The notes under the pieces were generated by a model, which ran no database searches, had not been told where the DNA came from, and saw nothing but the letters and a program-made list of their open reading frames with translations. Below are positions 25,402 through 35,071 of a stretch of DNA of 64,000 bases, in pieces (the first letter of the stretch is position 1; every line of letters begins with the position of its first letter). Source of the DNA: Ktedonosporobacter rubrisoli. Lineage in GTDB: Bacteria; Chloroflexota; Ktedonobacteria; Ktedonobacterales; Ktedonobacteraceae. The stretch is from NCBI RefSeq assembly GCF_004208415.1, contig NZ_CP035758.1, positions 10,354,001-10,418,000 on the forward strand. The letters are read 5' to 3'. Position numbers and translations under genes: made by a program.

Positions 25402-28400
25402 TTACAGGAGTGATAGACGCCGCGCTACTTCGCTGGCCTCGACACGATTGTGCACGTTAAGCTTGCGATAGAGGCTTTGGATGTGTGTTCTTACCGTATT
25501 GACTGAGATGACGAATTCACTGGCGATCTCGGCATTGGATCGCCCGACGACCAGCAGACGTAAGACGCGTTGTTCCTGCACACTCAGCGGCTCTGCCAGG
25601 AAAGCAGCTTTTTCAGAGAAGGGGACATCCTCACTCCCGGGTTTCTGTCCAAATGCGCGCAGGAGCGTGTATATGTAGGAAAGCAAAGGGGCATCGTGCA
25701 CTTCTGGCAGCAGTGTTTGTAGGAGGAGCTTCATGGTTGGGCCTTCGTCCAGAAAGAGACGTTGGTATCGTTCACCCTGCGCTTTGCGCAACACCAGAAG
25801 CAGTGTTTGCTTTGCCTCAAGCAATTGTCCTTGTGCGAAATAAGCCAGGGCTTCAAGGAGGAGGATGGCCAGCGTTGAGGACAGGCATTGCTGTACCTGA
25901 GCCTGCGCTTTCCAGGGAGCGAGAATCTCCAGGGCTGCTTTGCCTTGCTGCTGAGCTATACGCAGGCGCGCGAGCAGCAGAGCTTCCTCTTCCTGCCTGA
26001 GCAGAGCGTCGGGAATGGTTGCATCTTGTATGGTTCTGAGCCATGCTTCGCCTTTGTCTCTGTCACCGGTTGCCAGAGCAATACGCGCTGAACAGGCGCG
26101 TATCTCACGCAGAAACTGGGGCGAACGGGCTTGTGGGGACAGTCTGTTCAAGAACTCCTGGGCCTGGCGGCTCTGCCCACGTGCATGCAGAAGATGAGCC
26201 TGAAGCAAGACTCCGGTGGTCAGGAAGTGCATTTCTTCTATCCGGGCATTTTCCAGAGCAGCGTTGAGTCGCTGCTGCGCTATGTCCAACTCGTTCCATT
26301 CGTAGGCAAGTTGGGCCAGACCAGTGAGGGCCTGGCGTGCGAAGAAGGTGTCCTGAGCTCCTGTCGTGGTGGTCAATTGATAGGTGAAAAGCTCCTGTGC
26401 CTGTTTCTCCTCTCCAGATACCACCTGCTGATAGTAGTGAGCAGCCTGAGAGAGTTCCCCCTGTCCTACGCTGATCTCTCCCAGGAGGAAAGCAGTCATG
26501 AAGAAGCCTGGAAGCGACTGGTCAGCTTCATAGGCGATACGTGCCTCCAGGATCAGTTGCCTGGCTTGTTCCATGTTTCCTGAGAGGAGTGCTTGCATGG
26601 CGAGGATGGCGAGACTAGTGCCGCGCCAGTGCTGTTCTCCTGCTGGTTGGGTGTGAAGCATCTGGTGAGCCAACGTAAAGGCGGTGGGAAGGTCGTTGCG
26701 AAAGACGGCAAGTGAAGCCCTCAAAGAGAGTACTTCAGCCAGCTTTTGAGCATCCTGCTGTGCGCGAAATCCTTGCTCGGCTATTCGCAGTGGCTGCTCA
26801 ACGCGTGTTCTGATTGAGGAATCACGTCGATCTGAAGTGAAAATGAGCGCTTCAGCGTAGACAAAGCTGAGAAAGGGCGAGGCGTGGAGCGTCTCTGCAG
26901 GCAATTGCTCCAGCCAGCGACGGAACAGAGGATAGGGATTGCGAAAGCTGTGAGGGGTGATCATACGTGTAATGAGTTCGGCGGCAAAAGCGAACTCGCG
27001 CGCGCGAAGGGCAGCTTCAATCGCCTCGGGGAGCAGTCGTTGGGCCTCATACCAGCGACTCTCTCTGCCTGCAAGTTGACATAGCTCGGCTTCTCCCAGG
27101 CGATGCCTGGCTTCATGTTGGAGGGCTGAGGACCAGAGTAGGTGATAGCGATACCATTGTTGCTCTCCCTCTAGGGACTGGAGGAAGAGATTGGAGCGCA
27201 ATATCTGCTCCAACCAGAGCTGGCTGTCGGTTCTCCCTGTGACTGCATCGCAAAGTGAAGCGTTCAAGCGATTTAAGCCGCTTGTCTGTAACAAAAAGTG
27301 CTGGAGAGGCTGTGGCTGGCTCTCTAGAATTTCTTCGCGCATATAGTCAAGGAGGACGCGCTGGCTCCCGGTCAGCGTTTGTACGCCGGCGGAGAGGTCA
27401 ACCTGCTTCTGGAGGATGAGGGCTGCCAGATGTAAGCTGGCAATCCAGCCTTCCGTGCGAGCTTCTAACAAGGCAATGTCTGTTTCCGAGAGGGCAAGAT
27501 CCATCTGGTGGGTGAGAAAGCGCTGTGTTTCTTCCCGCGTAAAACGTAGCTCGGTGTCACGGATCTCTCCCAAAGACCCACGCACACGCAAGCGAGAGAG
27601 AGGGAAGTCGGGATCGACGCGACTGGCTATCACCAGGCGCAGGGAGGGAGGCAGATGTTCCAGGCAGAAGAGCAGAGACGTATGAATAGCTGGCTCTTCG
27701 ATCACATGATAATCATCAAGAAATAGGACTATGGGAGCAGTTGCTGTCTGCCGGACTGCGACCTCGTTGAGCAACGTCATCAGGCTGCTCGAAAGCGCGG
27801 TAGACGTGTGCAGCAAGGCCAGAGCCTGCTTCCCAAGATCTGGCAGACATCGCTGAAGGGCTGCAATAATCGAACTCCAGAAGCGCGTTGGATCGTTATC
27901 TAATGGCTCTAAAGAGAGCCAGGCAGTCTGCTGAGGATGGCGGTGTGCCCAGGCGGTAAGCAGGGTGGTTTTGCCCCAGCCAGCGGAAGCAGAAACCAAA
28001 GTCAGTGGGCGCGAGAAGGCGGTATCCAGAAGCAAAAGCAGGCGTTCCCGTTCCACAAGCGTAGTGGGTACCTGAGGGGGAGAAAATCTGGTCACGAGTG
28101 GTATCAGACCTGGTTCATCCTCTTGCTGGTCCGCCCGCTCCTCCTTGCTGACATGAATCCCTTGAGATGGGTATACTGGCTCCTGAAGGGCCTGTGCAAC
28201 CTCCTCTAAACGCGCAAGGGTCAGAGCTGTACTGCGCCCAAGGTAGTGTTTCCTCATCCGGCCAGCGCTCATGTGGTACGCATACCAGTAGCCTGTGCCA
28301 CGTGCCCGAAGTTCTTTAAAGACATTCAAATGGCCATGTTGTCCCTGAAAGGAAAAGGAGCTATGGGTCGTCAACCAGGCCTGCCACGCTTCCTCTTTTC

Positions 28401-28497
28401 CAGGAAAGAGGAGCTGCGGTGGAGCATCAGGGGTATGCAACAGATAGCCGTTATTGTCACTAGACCAGATGAGGGCGTAAGTAGGCGATTTTGGCAT
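25402..28497 (-). CDS. Large ATP-binding LuxR regulator of the MalT/LAL type
   Basis: ATG at 28497 follows AAGGAAATC; the frame is open to 28638 but without a ribosome site. The 1031-residue protein has an N-terminal about 150-residue region of its own, then a STAND-type ATPase with Walker A SAGWGKTTLL and Walker B IVLFLDDYHVI, a long TPR-like helical repeat region, and a C-terminal LuxR HTH: LSVQEQRVLRLLVVGRSNAE followed by NTVRTHIQSLYRKLNVHNR. LAL regulators bind an inducer and ATP and activate transcription. It is the first gene of a minus-strand run with the small protein, FAD oxidoreductase, MFS exporter and NmrA-like gene and most likely activates them. Confidence 0.92.
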   Translation of the reverse strand: MPKSPTYALIWSSDNNGYLLHTPDAPPQLLFPGKEEAWQAWLTTHSSFSFQGQHGHLNVFKELRARGTGYWYAYHMSAGRMRKHYLGRSTALTLARLEEVAQALQEPVYPSQGIHVSKEERADQQEDEPGLIPLVTRFSPPQVPTTLVERERLLLLLDTAFSRPLTLVSASAGWGKTTLLTAWAHRHPQQTAWLSLEPLDNDPTRFWSSIIAALQRCLPDLGKQALALLHTSTALSSSLMTLLNEVAVRQTATAPIVLFLDDYHVIEEPAIHTSLLFCLEHLPPSLRLVIASRVDPDFPLSRLRVRGSLGEIRDTELRFTREETQRFLTHQMDLALSETDIALLEARTEGWIASLHLAALILQKQVDLSAGVQTLTGSQRVLLDYMREEILESQPQPLQHFLLQTSGLNRLNASLCDAVTGRTDSQLWLEQILRSNLFLQSLEGEQQWYRYHLLWSSALQHEARHRLGEAELCQLAGRESRWYEAQRLLPEAIEAALRAREFAFAAELITRMITPHSFRNPYPLFRRWLEQLPAETLHASPFLSFVYAEALIFTSDRRDSSIRTRVEQPLRIAEQGFRAQQDAQKLAEVLSLRASLAVFRNDLPTAFTLAHQMLHTQPAGEQHWRGTSLAILAMQALLSGNMEQARQLILEARIAYEADQSLPGFFMTAFLLGEISVGQGELSQAAHYYQQVVSGEEKQAQELFTYQLTTTTGAQDTFFARQALTGLAQLAYEWNELDIAQQRLNAALENARIEEMHFLTTGVLLQAHLLHARGQSRQAQEFLNRLSPQARSPQFLREIRACSARIALATGDRDKGEAWLRTIQDATIPDALLRQEEEALLLARLRIAQQQGKAALEILAPWKAQAQVQQCLSSTLAILLLEALAYFAQGQLLEAKQTLLLVLRKAQGERYQRLFLDEGPTMKLLLQTLLPEVHDAPLLSYIYTLLRAFGQKPGSEDVPFSEKAAFLAEPLSVQEQRVLRLLVVGRSNAEIASEFVISVNTVRTHIQSLYRKLNVHNRVEASEVARRLSLL

Positions 28498-28728
28498 GAT
28501 TTCCTTGTAGATAATAGATGTTATTCCCAACATCCCAACATGGGTTGAGTATAGCAAAAACGAGACGACCAGGCAAGCTATCTTGCAACCTACCAATCCA
28601 CCGCTATAGCGCTGGACGGAAGACTTGAGCCACTTCATATGTAAGCGCGTGCTTCAGCAGAGCGGTGTCCTGCTTAATTCTTTCGCTACGCTGTAAGCAG
28701 GACATTCAATGGCTAAAAAATCTGTTTC

Positions 28729-28995
28729 TCAATGTTTATGCAACCTGCTTGCTGTATACGGATGCTCTTCTCCAAGCTGACGCTCGCAGATAACCAGAGC
28801 TCGCCGATGCAGCGATTTGGACTCCTCATACCTTCCTTGCCTCTCATACCACACGGCCAAATAGGTCAGGTAAGCTGCGGTCTCAGGGTGCTCCTCTCCC
28901 AAGTACTGTTCAGTAAGCTTCACCGCTTGCCAGTGTTCTATTTGGAGAGCGGTTTCCATTTGTTTTCTGGATTTGGGCAAAACTGTGCTTGCCAA
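28729..28995 (-). pseudogene. Kinesin-light-chain-type TPR fragment
   Basis: The minus strand contains two TPR units, HPETAAYLTYLAVWYERQG and YEESKSLHRRALVICERQLG, ending in HPYTASRLHKH before a stop. This matches the middle of the long NB-ARC/TPR proteins abundant in Ktedonobacteria. No N-terminal part is present and the frame begins inside the zinc-ribbon gene's coding region in another frame. It is best read as a relic. Confidence 0.6.
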
Positions 28996-29420
28996 CGCTC
29001 TAACCGTTCTTGTCTTTTCGCATCGAGTTCCTGTTCAAATACATCTTCATCAGGATAGAGATCGACGCCATTGGGGTCATCAGTAATCACCGGAGCGAAA
29101 CAGGTGAAACAGCGACGTGGGGCGTCATAGCGAAAGGTTCCGCCACAGGTGCATGGCTGCAAATGTGCTTCAATGGCTCGACTAAACGCTTCATGATCAT
29201 GCTCCTCATTCTCTTGCGCGGCAAAGAACAGATGACTGAGCTGCTGATATTCCGTCTCATACACACTGATCCCTACTCGGATGGGGCAGCGATCACAGTA
29301 GAGGTAGCGTTCATGATCCATAGGGGAGGTGTCAATCCGGAACAGCGAGCGCTGACAGGAAGGACACACAATCCATTCCTCATGGAGCCAGTTATCCAGG
29401 AGATCTTCTTCCTGTGCCAC
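28938..29420 (-). CDS. Zinc-ribbon protein of unknown function
   Basis: The 160-residue protein starts MAQEEDLLDNWLHEEWIVC. Four Cys-pair knuckles are visible: CPSC, CDRC, CTCG and CFTC, which can form two zinc ribbons around residues 19-50 and 87-110. An acidic linker and a basic/Trp-rich tail follow. This is a plausible small metal-binding protein, but no family with known activity was recognised. Its 3' end overlaps the TPR relic. The start is the only in-frame ATG that includes the first CxxC. Confidence 0.7.
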   Translation of the reverse strand: MAQEEDLLDNWLHEEWIVCPSCQRSLFRIDTSPMDHERYLYCDRCPIRVGISVYETEYQQLSHLFFAAQENEEHDHEAFSRAIEAHLQPCTCGGTFRYDAPRRCFTCFAPVITDDPNGVDLYPDEDVFEQELDAKRQERLERWQAQFCPNPENKWKPLSK

Positions 29421-29734
29421 AGGGACCCTCTTTCTTTACTACACACAAGATGCTAGACTGCCAGAAAACCTCTGGGAAGGGGGGATCGCTCGATGGTTTC
29501 CAGCTGCAAAACTATCCTGATGCATCGTGTCCTCAGTATCTCATCCCTGTCAATTTCAATGTGGACTGACCACTAGTTTCATTTCTGCTAGCGTGAGGTC
29601 TATAGTATCGACGAAGAAGCTCTCCAATTCAGTAGTTAACCTTCTATCCCAATTTCTGAAGGAGCATCCGAGATGCCTATTCCTATCGCTACCACGTGCG
29701 ATAGATGCTCGTTTCTCTATTTCGCTCAAAAAAA
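29421..29734. other. Intergenic stretch downstream of tRNA-Sec
   Basis: No gene is seen. The minus-strand sequence right after the tRNA is T-rich, running from its 3' end at 29735, and may end the transcript. Confidence 0.4.
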
Positions 29735-29830
29735 CAGAGGCGTATGGGAGTCGAACCCACCGGGGACCGCGCCGAGCGACCCCCCAGCCGTTTTGAAGAC
29801 GGTGAGACCCACCGGGGCCCCTACACCTCC
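29735..29830 (-). tRNA. selC: Selenocysteine tRNA (tRNA-Sec, anticodon UCA)
   Basis: The minus strand folds as the unusual bacterial tRNA-Sec of 96 nt. An 8-bp acceptor stem pairs GGAGGTGT with ACGCCTCT (two G-U pairs) before discriminator G. The D-arm region GGGGCCCCGGTGGGTCTC resembles other selC genes. The anticodon loop CTTCAAA carries UCA (29794-29796 on the plus strand). A long extra arm (GGGGGGTCGC to GCGGTCCCC) and a T-arm with GGTTCGACTCC follow. CCA is not encoded. SelA, SelB and SelD are not in the window. The gene lies 38 bp after the HAD hydrolase gene, on the same strand. Confidence 0.95.
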
Positions 29831-29868
29831 ATATTGTGGAACCATTGTGCCATGCCTGCTACTCCTTG

Positions 29869-30522
29869 TCAAGCGAGCTCACGTATACGCTCAACGTTGA
29901 CCTCGGTAAGATCCTTGACCACAAGATTGGCAACTTTTAAACCGGGCAGGTCGCGTTCACCTGCTACCGCGATGCTGTACATTCCTCCTGCGCGTGCCGC
30001 CTCAATCCCCGCTACTGCATCCTCAATTACCAGACATTTTTTTGCTTCGACCCCTAGCGTTGCTGCCGCCTTAAGAAATAGATCGGGCGCAGGTTTGCCG
30101 TGAGGTACAGTCTCGCCGGAGATGAGGGCGTTAAGGTAGTGCTTGAGACCCAGAAGGTCGCTGATAAGTTCGATATTGGCGATAGGTGTAGAAGAGGCAA
30201 GGGCCTGGGGATAGCCCGCATCGCGTAGACTACTAAGGAGTTCTATAGATCCCGGAAGGGGCGCGGCGATATCACGCACAAATTCACGAAAATATGCCTC
30301 TTTACGATCGGCAAACTCGCGTACGCGCTCAGGTGACTCTACACCCCATAATTTAGGGATGATTGCGTCGTTGCGCCAGCCAAAGGTAGCCCAGAATTGC
30401 TCGTCAGTAAAAGGCAAGTCCTCTTCCCCTGCCAGGCGATACCAGGAGCGGCGGTGCGCCTCCGCGCTATCGATGATTACTCCGTCAAGATCCCAGATGA
30501 TTGCGTGTACTGAATTGGCCAT
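29869..30522 (-). CDS. HAD-superfamily hydrolase, beta-phosphoglucomutase-like
   Basis: The protein has 217 residues. Motif I is WDLDGVIIDS (nucleophile and acid Asp pair), motif II includes ALASSTPIANI, motif III has K in HGKPAPDLFLKAA, and motif IV is CLVIEDAVAGIEAA. This is the complete HAD core with a helical cap between residues about 18 and 85. Length and motifs fit beta-phosphoglucomutase and sugar-phosphatase enzymes of the DhaM/YqaB branch. The exact sugar phosphate is unknown. It is followed by tRNA-Sec and is divergent from paaK. Confidence 0.9.
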   Translation of the reverse strand: MANSVHAIIWDLDGVIIDSAEAHRRSWYRLAGEEDLPFTDEQFWATFGWRNDAIIPKLWGVESPERVREFADRKEAYFREFVRDIAAPLPGSIELLSSLRDAGYPQALASSTPIANIELISDLLGLKHYLNALISGETVPHGKPAPDLFLKAAATLGVEAKKCLVIEDAVAGIEAARAGGMYSIAVAGERDLPGLKVANLVVKDLTEVNVERIRELA

Positions 30523-30655
30523 GAAGTGTTAGCCTCCCCGAAATTTCCTTTATCATATCACACGTCCCCTCTTCCTCTCTCGATAGACGCATTGTAGTCA
30601 TCATGGTAGAATAAGTGAGATTTTTAGGACTCGTACTTTGGAGGAAAATCTGTCA

Positions 30656-31999
30656 ATGAGTGAACGTCGGTTTTTTAATGAGGAAGTGGAAACGCTTCCT
30701 AAAGATAAGCTGAAGGCTCTGCAGCTGGAGCGCCTTCAGGCTATCGTCAGGCGCGCATATACCCAGAATCGCTTTTATCGTAGTCTCTATGATGAGGCTG
30801 GAGTTCAGCCTTCAGATATCCAATCCCTTGAAGATATTCGCAAGCTGCCCTTCCTTGAGAAAAAGACCGTACGCGAGGCATATCCATATGGGACCGCATT
30901 GTGTCTGCCTGGTGGCAGTGAAGGGGCACTGCAGGTGCATGCCACTAGCGGGACAACGGGGAAGAGCGTGCCTGTCTTTGCCACAAAAAAGGATATAGAC
31001 AACTGGTCAGAATTGAATGCTCGCGAATTATGGATGACCGGTGTACGCCCTGGCGATGTGTTTATGAATTGCTATGGTTATGGCTTGCCGACCGGCGGCT
31101 TTGGCTTTCACTACGGGGCGCTGGCTATGGGAGTAATGTCGATTCCTATGGGCTCTGATGCTCGCCAGTATGATCGTATGCTTGATTTTATCCTTGATTT
31201 CGGCGTAGCTGCTATGTGTATGACGCCCTCTGTGGGATTGTACCTTGGAACTAAGGCACGCGAGCGCGGAGTAAACTTTAAGGAGACAAGTCTCAAGATT
31301 GGCCTCTTTGGGGCAGAACCGTGGCCCTGGGAGACGCGCCTCAAATTAGAAGAGCTGCTGAATATCACTGCCTATGATGAGTTTGGTATGACCGAGTTCC
31401 TGGGACCAGGGATGACCTGTGAGTGCGAGGTGCGCGATGGAATGCATGCCTGGGCCGATACGTTTCTTGTTGAGTGCATCGATCCGGAGACTGGCGAACC
31501 GCTGCCCGAAGGCGAGGAGGGCGAGCTGGTCTGGACATGGCTCAATGGAGATGGTACTGCGATGATCCGCTATCGAAGCCGCGACCTTTCGCGTACGTGG
31601 TGGGAAGAGCGTTGCGCCTGCGGCCGCACGCATCCTAAAATCGGTGCGATTAAAGGTAGAAGTGATGATGCGGTCTCTATTCGTGGACTTATTGTTTTTC
31701 CTAGCCAGATAGAGGCGGCCTTGATCCGCTTTCCCGAAGCCGGGGCTAACTTCCGCATAATTGTGGACAGAAAGAATGATCTGGATACCTTTGATTTGAA
31801 AGTAGAAATCCAGGATGCAGCTATCCTTGCCAATGCCGAATATATAAGAACATTGCAATCTCAAATGGCTAAGTCTGTGAAGTCTGTGACTGGCAATACT
31901 CCCCATGTAGAATTAGTGCCACCCGATAGCTTGCCACGCGCCAGTGGAGGAGAATCGAAGACCGCCAGCGCGCGTGTGGAAGATCGACGTAAAAATTAG
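30656..31999 (+). CDS. paaK: Phenylacetate-CoA ligase
   Basis: ATG at 30656 is chosen because GGAGGA lies 13-15 nt upstream within a longer frame that starts TTG at 30638. The 447-residue protein carries HATSGTTGKSVPV (phosphate loop), YDEFGMTEFLGPG (acyl-adenylate), YRSRDLS with the ribose Asp, and GRSDDAVSIRGL leading to the C-terminal AMP-binding_C_2 domain. It activates phenylacetate or a related aryl acid to the CoA ester through an acyl-adenylate. No paaABCDE catabolic genes are adjacent, so the substrate in this organism is inferred. Confidence 0.9.
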   Translation: MSERRFFNEEVETLPKDKLKALQLERLQAIVRRAYTQNRFYRSLYDEAGVQPSDIQSLEDIRKLPFLEKKTVREAYPYGTALCLPGGSEGALQVHATSGTTGKSVPVFATKKDIDNWSELNARELWMTGVRPGDVFMNCYGYGLPTGGFGFHYGALAMGVMSIPMGSDARQYDRMLDFILDFGVAAMCMTPSVGLYLGTKARERGVNFKETSLKIGLFGAEPWPWETRLKLEELLNITAYDEFGMTEFLGPGMTCECEVRDGMHAWADTFLVECIDPETGEPLPEGEEGELVWTWLNGDGTAMIRYRSRDLSRTWWEERCACGRTHPKIGAIKGRSDDAVSIRGLIVFPSQIEAALIRFPEAGANFRIIVDRKNDLDTFDLKVEIQDAAILANAEYIRTLQSQMAKSVKSVTGNTPHVELVPPDSLPRASGGESKTASARVEDRRKN

Positions 32000-32231
32000 T
32001 TAATTCGTGTATTTCAGATCTTAGGGGCGAAAATGGTATAAGGCTGATGGTCAGTGTAATCCTGAATAGAATGTTTTTATCTATGGGTATATCATTGGCT
32101 CTGGCACTTGCTAAATTTGGTGGTGACAGCAAGTACATCATGGTGTATAATAGCGTGCTTAGATAGGTACACGACATTCCATGTTCTATTACATTAGCTA
32201 TTCTATTGATGCTCGAAGAGAGGCACTGTAA

Positions 32232-33797
32232 ATGACCACGACTAATATTCCACACGGCAAGTATCATATCTGGACAGTTGGCTGCCAGATGAATCAGGCC
32301 GATTCTCAGCGTATTCAAGCTTTGTTGGAAGAATTAGGCTGGGAAGAGAGTAGTATGGATCAGGCTAATCTCGTGGTCCTTAATACATGTAGTGTTCGTC
32401 AAGCGCCGGAGGAGAAGGCTCATAATCAACTTGCGCTGTTGAAACAGGCGAAAGCCCGGCGCAGCGATCTTCTGGTGGCCTTGATGGGTTGTATGATTGG
32501 TAATCAAAAAACCATTGATGCGTTGGGTAAACGCTATCCTCACATTGATCTTTTTATGAAGGTGGAGCAGGCAGATATCTTGCCACGCTTCCTGCAGGAG
32601 CGCTGGACGCCTGTCTCCGGGGCTGGCTGCCTGGATATCGACTTTTTGCCAGATGATGAGACGGCAAGCACTGATGAGATTCCCGCTTTTGATGAGCTTA
32701 TCCCGCCAGAACTCATTAAGCCAACTTTTGCCACCTCCTTTGAGAGAGATGGTAAGCGGACCGTCTTGCCGATGGCTACTGTAACGCAAGCGGGCAAACA
32801 GGCAAGCCCTATGGCGATAGTGCCTAAGCCAGGTGAGCGTATTGCGCACTATCCAACGAAGATCGATCCTTTGCCGGTCAGCCCTACGGCCTGGCTCCCT
32901 ATTATTCTTGGTTGTAATAAAGTTTGCACCTATTGTATAGTTCCTTATCGCCGCGGACGCGAGCGCAGCCGTCCTATTGATGAGTTGATGGTAGAGGCTC
33001 GTTCGTTAGTCACGAAAGGGGCAATGGAACTAACCCTGCTTGGACAGACTATTGAGGCCTATGGGCTTGACTTGCCCGATAAGCCCGACCTTGCCGATTT
33101 GATGACCAGCTTAAGCGAGATCGAGGGCCTTGAGCGTATCCGCTTTATGACTTCCTATCCTCGTCACATGACTGATAGCATGATCGCGCGCATGGCGCAT
33201 CTTCCCAAGGTCTGCGAGCATTTGAATATTCCCGTCCAATCTGGGGACGACGCGGTGCTCAAGCGCATGAAACGTGGCTATACAGTAGACGAGTACTGCG
33301 AACGGATTGCCCGCGTGCGCGAACTCTGGCCGGCGGTCTCGCTCTCGACAGATATTATAGTTGGCTTCTGCGGCGAAACCGAAGAAGAATTTCAGCATAC
33401 ATTGGATTTACTTGAGAAGATTCGCTTCGATGTGGTCCATGTCGCCGCCTATTCTGTGCGTCCCGGTACTGTAGCGGCGCGCTGGGACGACGATATCCCG
33501 TTGGCAGAGAAGAAGAGGCGCTTGCATGCGCTAGAAGAAGTGCAAGCGAAGATCGCTCTCGAAATCAATCAAGCCTATATCGATAGTGTTGAAGAAGTGC
33601 TGGTAGAGGATACCAATATGTCGCATGGTCGTCTGCAGTGGAGAGGTCGTAATCGCACGAATAAACTAGTCTTCTTCCCGCAGCCAGAACCAGAAAATAC
33701 CACCGGTCCCAAAGAGGTGAAGGTGGGCGATCTCGTGAAGGTGCGCATCGAGCGTGTTACTGCCTGGTCCTTGCAAGGTTGCGCCATTGCGATATAA
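32232..33797 (+). CDS. miaB: tRNA-2-methylthio-N6-dimethylallyladenosine synthase (MiaB-type)
   Basis: The protein has 521 residues. The N-terminal methylthiotransferase domain has three cluster Cys in VGCQMNQADS, LNTCSVR and LMGCMIG. The radical-SAM domain has CNKVCTYCIVP (CxxxCxxC). A C-terminal TRAM domain covers about residues 440-515. It adds a methylthio group to A37 of tRNAs that read codons starting with U. Typical MiaB is 440-470 residues; here an acidic and Pro-rich insert of about 85 residues lies between the two domains (about residues 128-215). RimO and MtaB are alternatives, but the NQADS motif favours MiaB. Confidence 0.9.
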   Translation: MTTTNIPHGKYHIWTVGCQMNQADSQRIQALLEELGWEESSMDQANLVVLNTCSVRQAPEEKAHNQLALLKQAKARRSDLLVALMGCMIGNQKTIDALGKRYPHIDLFMKVEQADILPRFLQERWTPVSGAGCLDIDFLPDDETASTDEIPAFDELIPPELIKPTFATSFERDGKRTVLPMATVTQAGKQASPMAIVPKPGERIAHYPTKIDPLPVSPTAWLPIILGCNKVCTYCIVPYRRGRERSRPIDELMVEARSLVTKGAMELTLLGQTIEAYGLDLPDKPDLADLMTSLSEIEGLERIRFMTSYPRHMTDSMIARMAHLPKVCEHLNIPVQSGDDAVLKRMKRGYTVDEYCERIARVRELWPAVSLSTDIIVGFCGETEEEFQHTLDLLEKIRFDVVHVAAYSVRPGTVAARWDDDIPLAEKKRRLHALEEVQAKIALEINQAYIDSVEEVLVEDTNMSHGRLQWRGRNRTNKLVFFPQPEPENTTGPKEVKVGDLVKVRIERVTAWSLQGCAIAI

Positions 33798-34228
33798 TAT
33801 GCGAGCCAGATATATGCATGTCTTTGCCATGAGACCTGGCCTGGACAACAGGGGACTGCGATTGCCCAGAAGGTATTTGTAGGCCAGAGCGCCATGACCG
33901 GACTTTGCCAGGGAGAGCATTTCCACTGAATGCTCTCTTCTCAGGTTATGTGATCAAGGAGTGCTCAAGTTCTGTACTGTGGGCGCGTCTGAGTAAGACC
34001 CGTACGCGCAGTCTTGAACTGCTCGGTTTCAGCTAGTAAGGTCAAGCGTTGTATGCATAGAGGGAAAATAAATTGCCTGCTTATCCTGGATGGCTACCTT
34101 TAGCCGAGCAACCTGATGGGTTTGAAGCGTTCCCACGAAAAACGCTTCCCCGCAAGGGGGGCGCTCTTTTCCCGCGCTCAAGCACGGGCTTTCGCGCCGT
34201 CATTCCGTGAAGATGGAGGTGTTGTCCG
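33798..34228. other. Gene-free leader with hairpins before the TPR gene
   Basis: No gene is supported. At 34124-34148 GAAGCGTT and AACGCTTC form an 8-bp stem, followed directly by CCCCGCAAGGGG and other G+C-rich arms to about 34205. It may be a structured leader of the TPR gene or one of the dispersed intergenic repeats of this genome. No known riboswitch class was recognised. Confidence 0.4.
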
Positions 34229-35044
34229 ATGACGCAAGCACAGTCGGCTGAGGAAAAAGCACGATTGAAGAAACAATGGACAGAGTTAGCTGTCAAACAG
34301 GCTCAGGAGGGCCGTTGGGAGGAGGCTGTTCTTACCAATAGGAATATTCTCAGCCTGTTCCCTTATGAGCCTGATGCCTTTAATCGCCTTGGGAAGGCGC
34401 TTAGTGAGTTAGGGCAATATACAGAGGCGCGCGAGGCGTATACTCAGACGCTAAAATATAGCCCCAGTAATACCATTGCTAAAAAGAATCTGGACCGGCT
34501 GGCATTGCTCCAGGAGGTGCCGGTAAAAGCTCATATTGGCGTAGATCGCATTGATCCCAGACTCTTTATCGAAGAGACTGGCAAGACGGGCGTTACTGAG
34601 TTGATCAATCTTGGAACAGCTTCTGTCCTGACAAAAGTTGGTGTGGGCGATCGAGTGCAATTGCATGTGAGCGGTCGTACTCTTTGGGTTCGCAATGCCG
34701 GTGGAGAAGTGATTGGGCAGATTGAGCCTCGCCTGGCCAATCGCCTGATTAACTTTATCGAGGAAGGGAATCGCTATGCCGCGGCTATCCTTTCTATCGA
34801 GAATGGCCAGGTGCGAGTCATTATTCGCGAAGAATATCAACATCCTAACATGTTTGGCAGAGTGAGCTTCCCTTCGCAGGGGGGAGGAGATACGATTCGT
34901 GCCTACATCAAGGATACGATGTTGCGCTATGATCGTGAAGATGAAGATGATTTGGGCAATGATGATGAGTACTATGATGGTGGTGACGAGACAGAGGATA
35001 TGGCCGAGATCGATTTCGAAGGTGGCTCTGACAACGAAGAATAA
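34229..35044 (+). CDS. TPR-repeat protein with acidic tail
   Basis: The protein has 271 residues. Residues about 20-90 contain two TPR units (WEEAVLTNRNILSLFPYEP, then YTEAREAYTQTLKYSPSNT). Residues about 125-215 form a beta-rich domain (VGDRVQLHVSGRTLWVRN, then YAAAILSIENGQVRVIIREE) that recalls small protein- or nucleic-acid-binding domains. The last about 40 residues are nearly all Asp/Glu with some Tyr and Gly. A protein-protein adapter role is likely, but its partners are unknown. The gene is followed by a 37-residue basic protein and PucR, all on the plus strand. Confidence 0.75.
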   Translation: MTQAQSAEEKARLKKQWTELAVKQAQEGRWEEAVLTNRNILSLFPYEPDAFNRLGKALSELGQYTEAREAYTQTLKYSPSNTIAKKNLDRLALLQEVPVKAHIGVDRIDPRLFIEETGKTGVTELINLGTASVLTKVGVGDRVQLHVSGRTLWVRNAGGEVIGQIEPRLANRLINFIEEGNRYAAAILSIENGQVRVIIREEYQHPNMFGRVSFPSQGGGDTIRAYIKDTMLRYDREDEDDLGNDDEYYDGGDETEDMAEIDFEGGSDNEE

Positions 35045-35071
35045 ATTGTATTTGAAAGGTAGTAGTATAGT

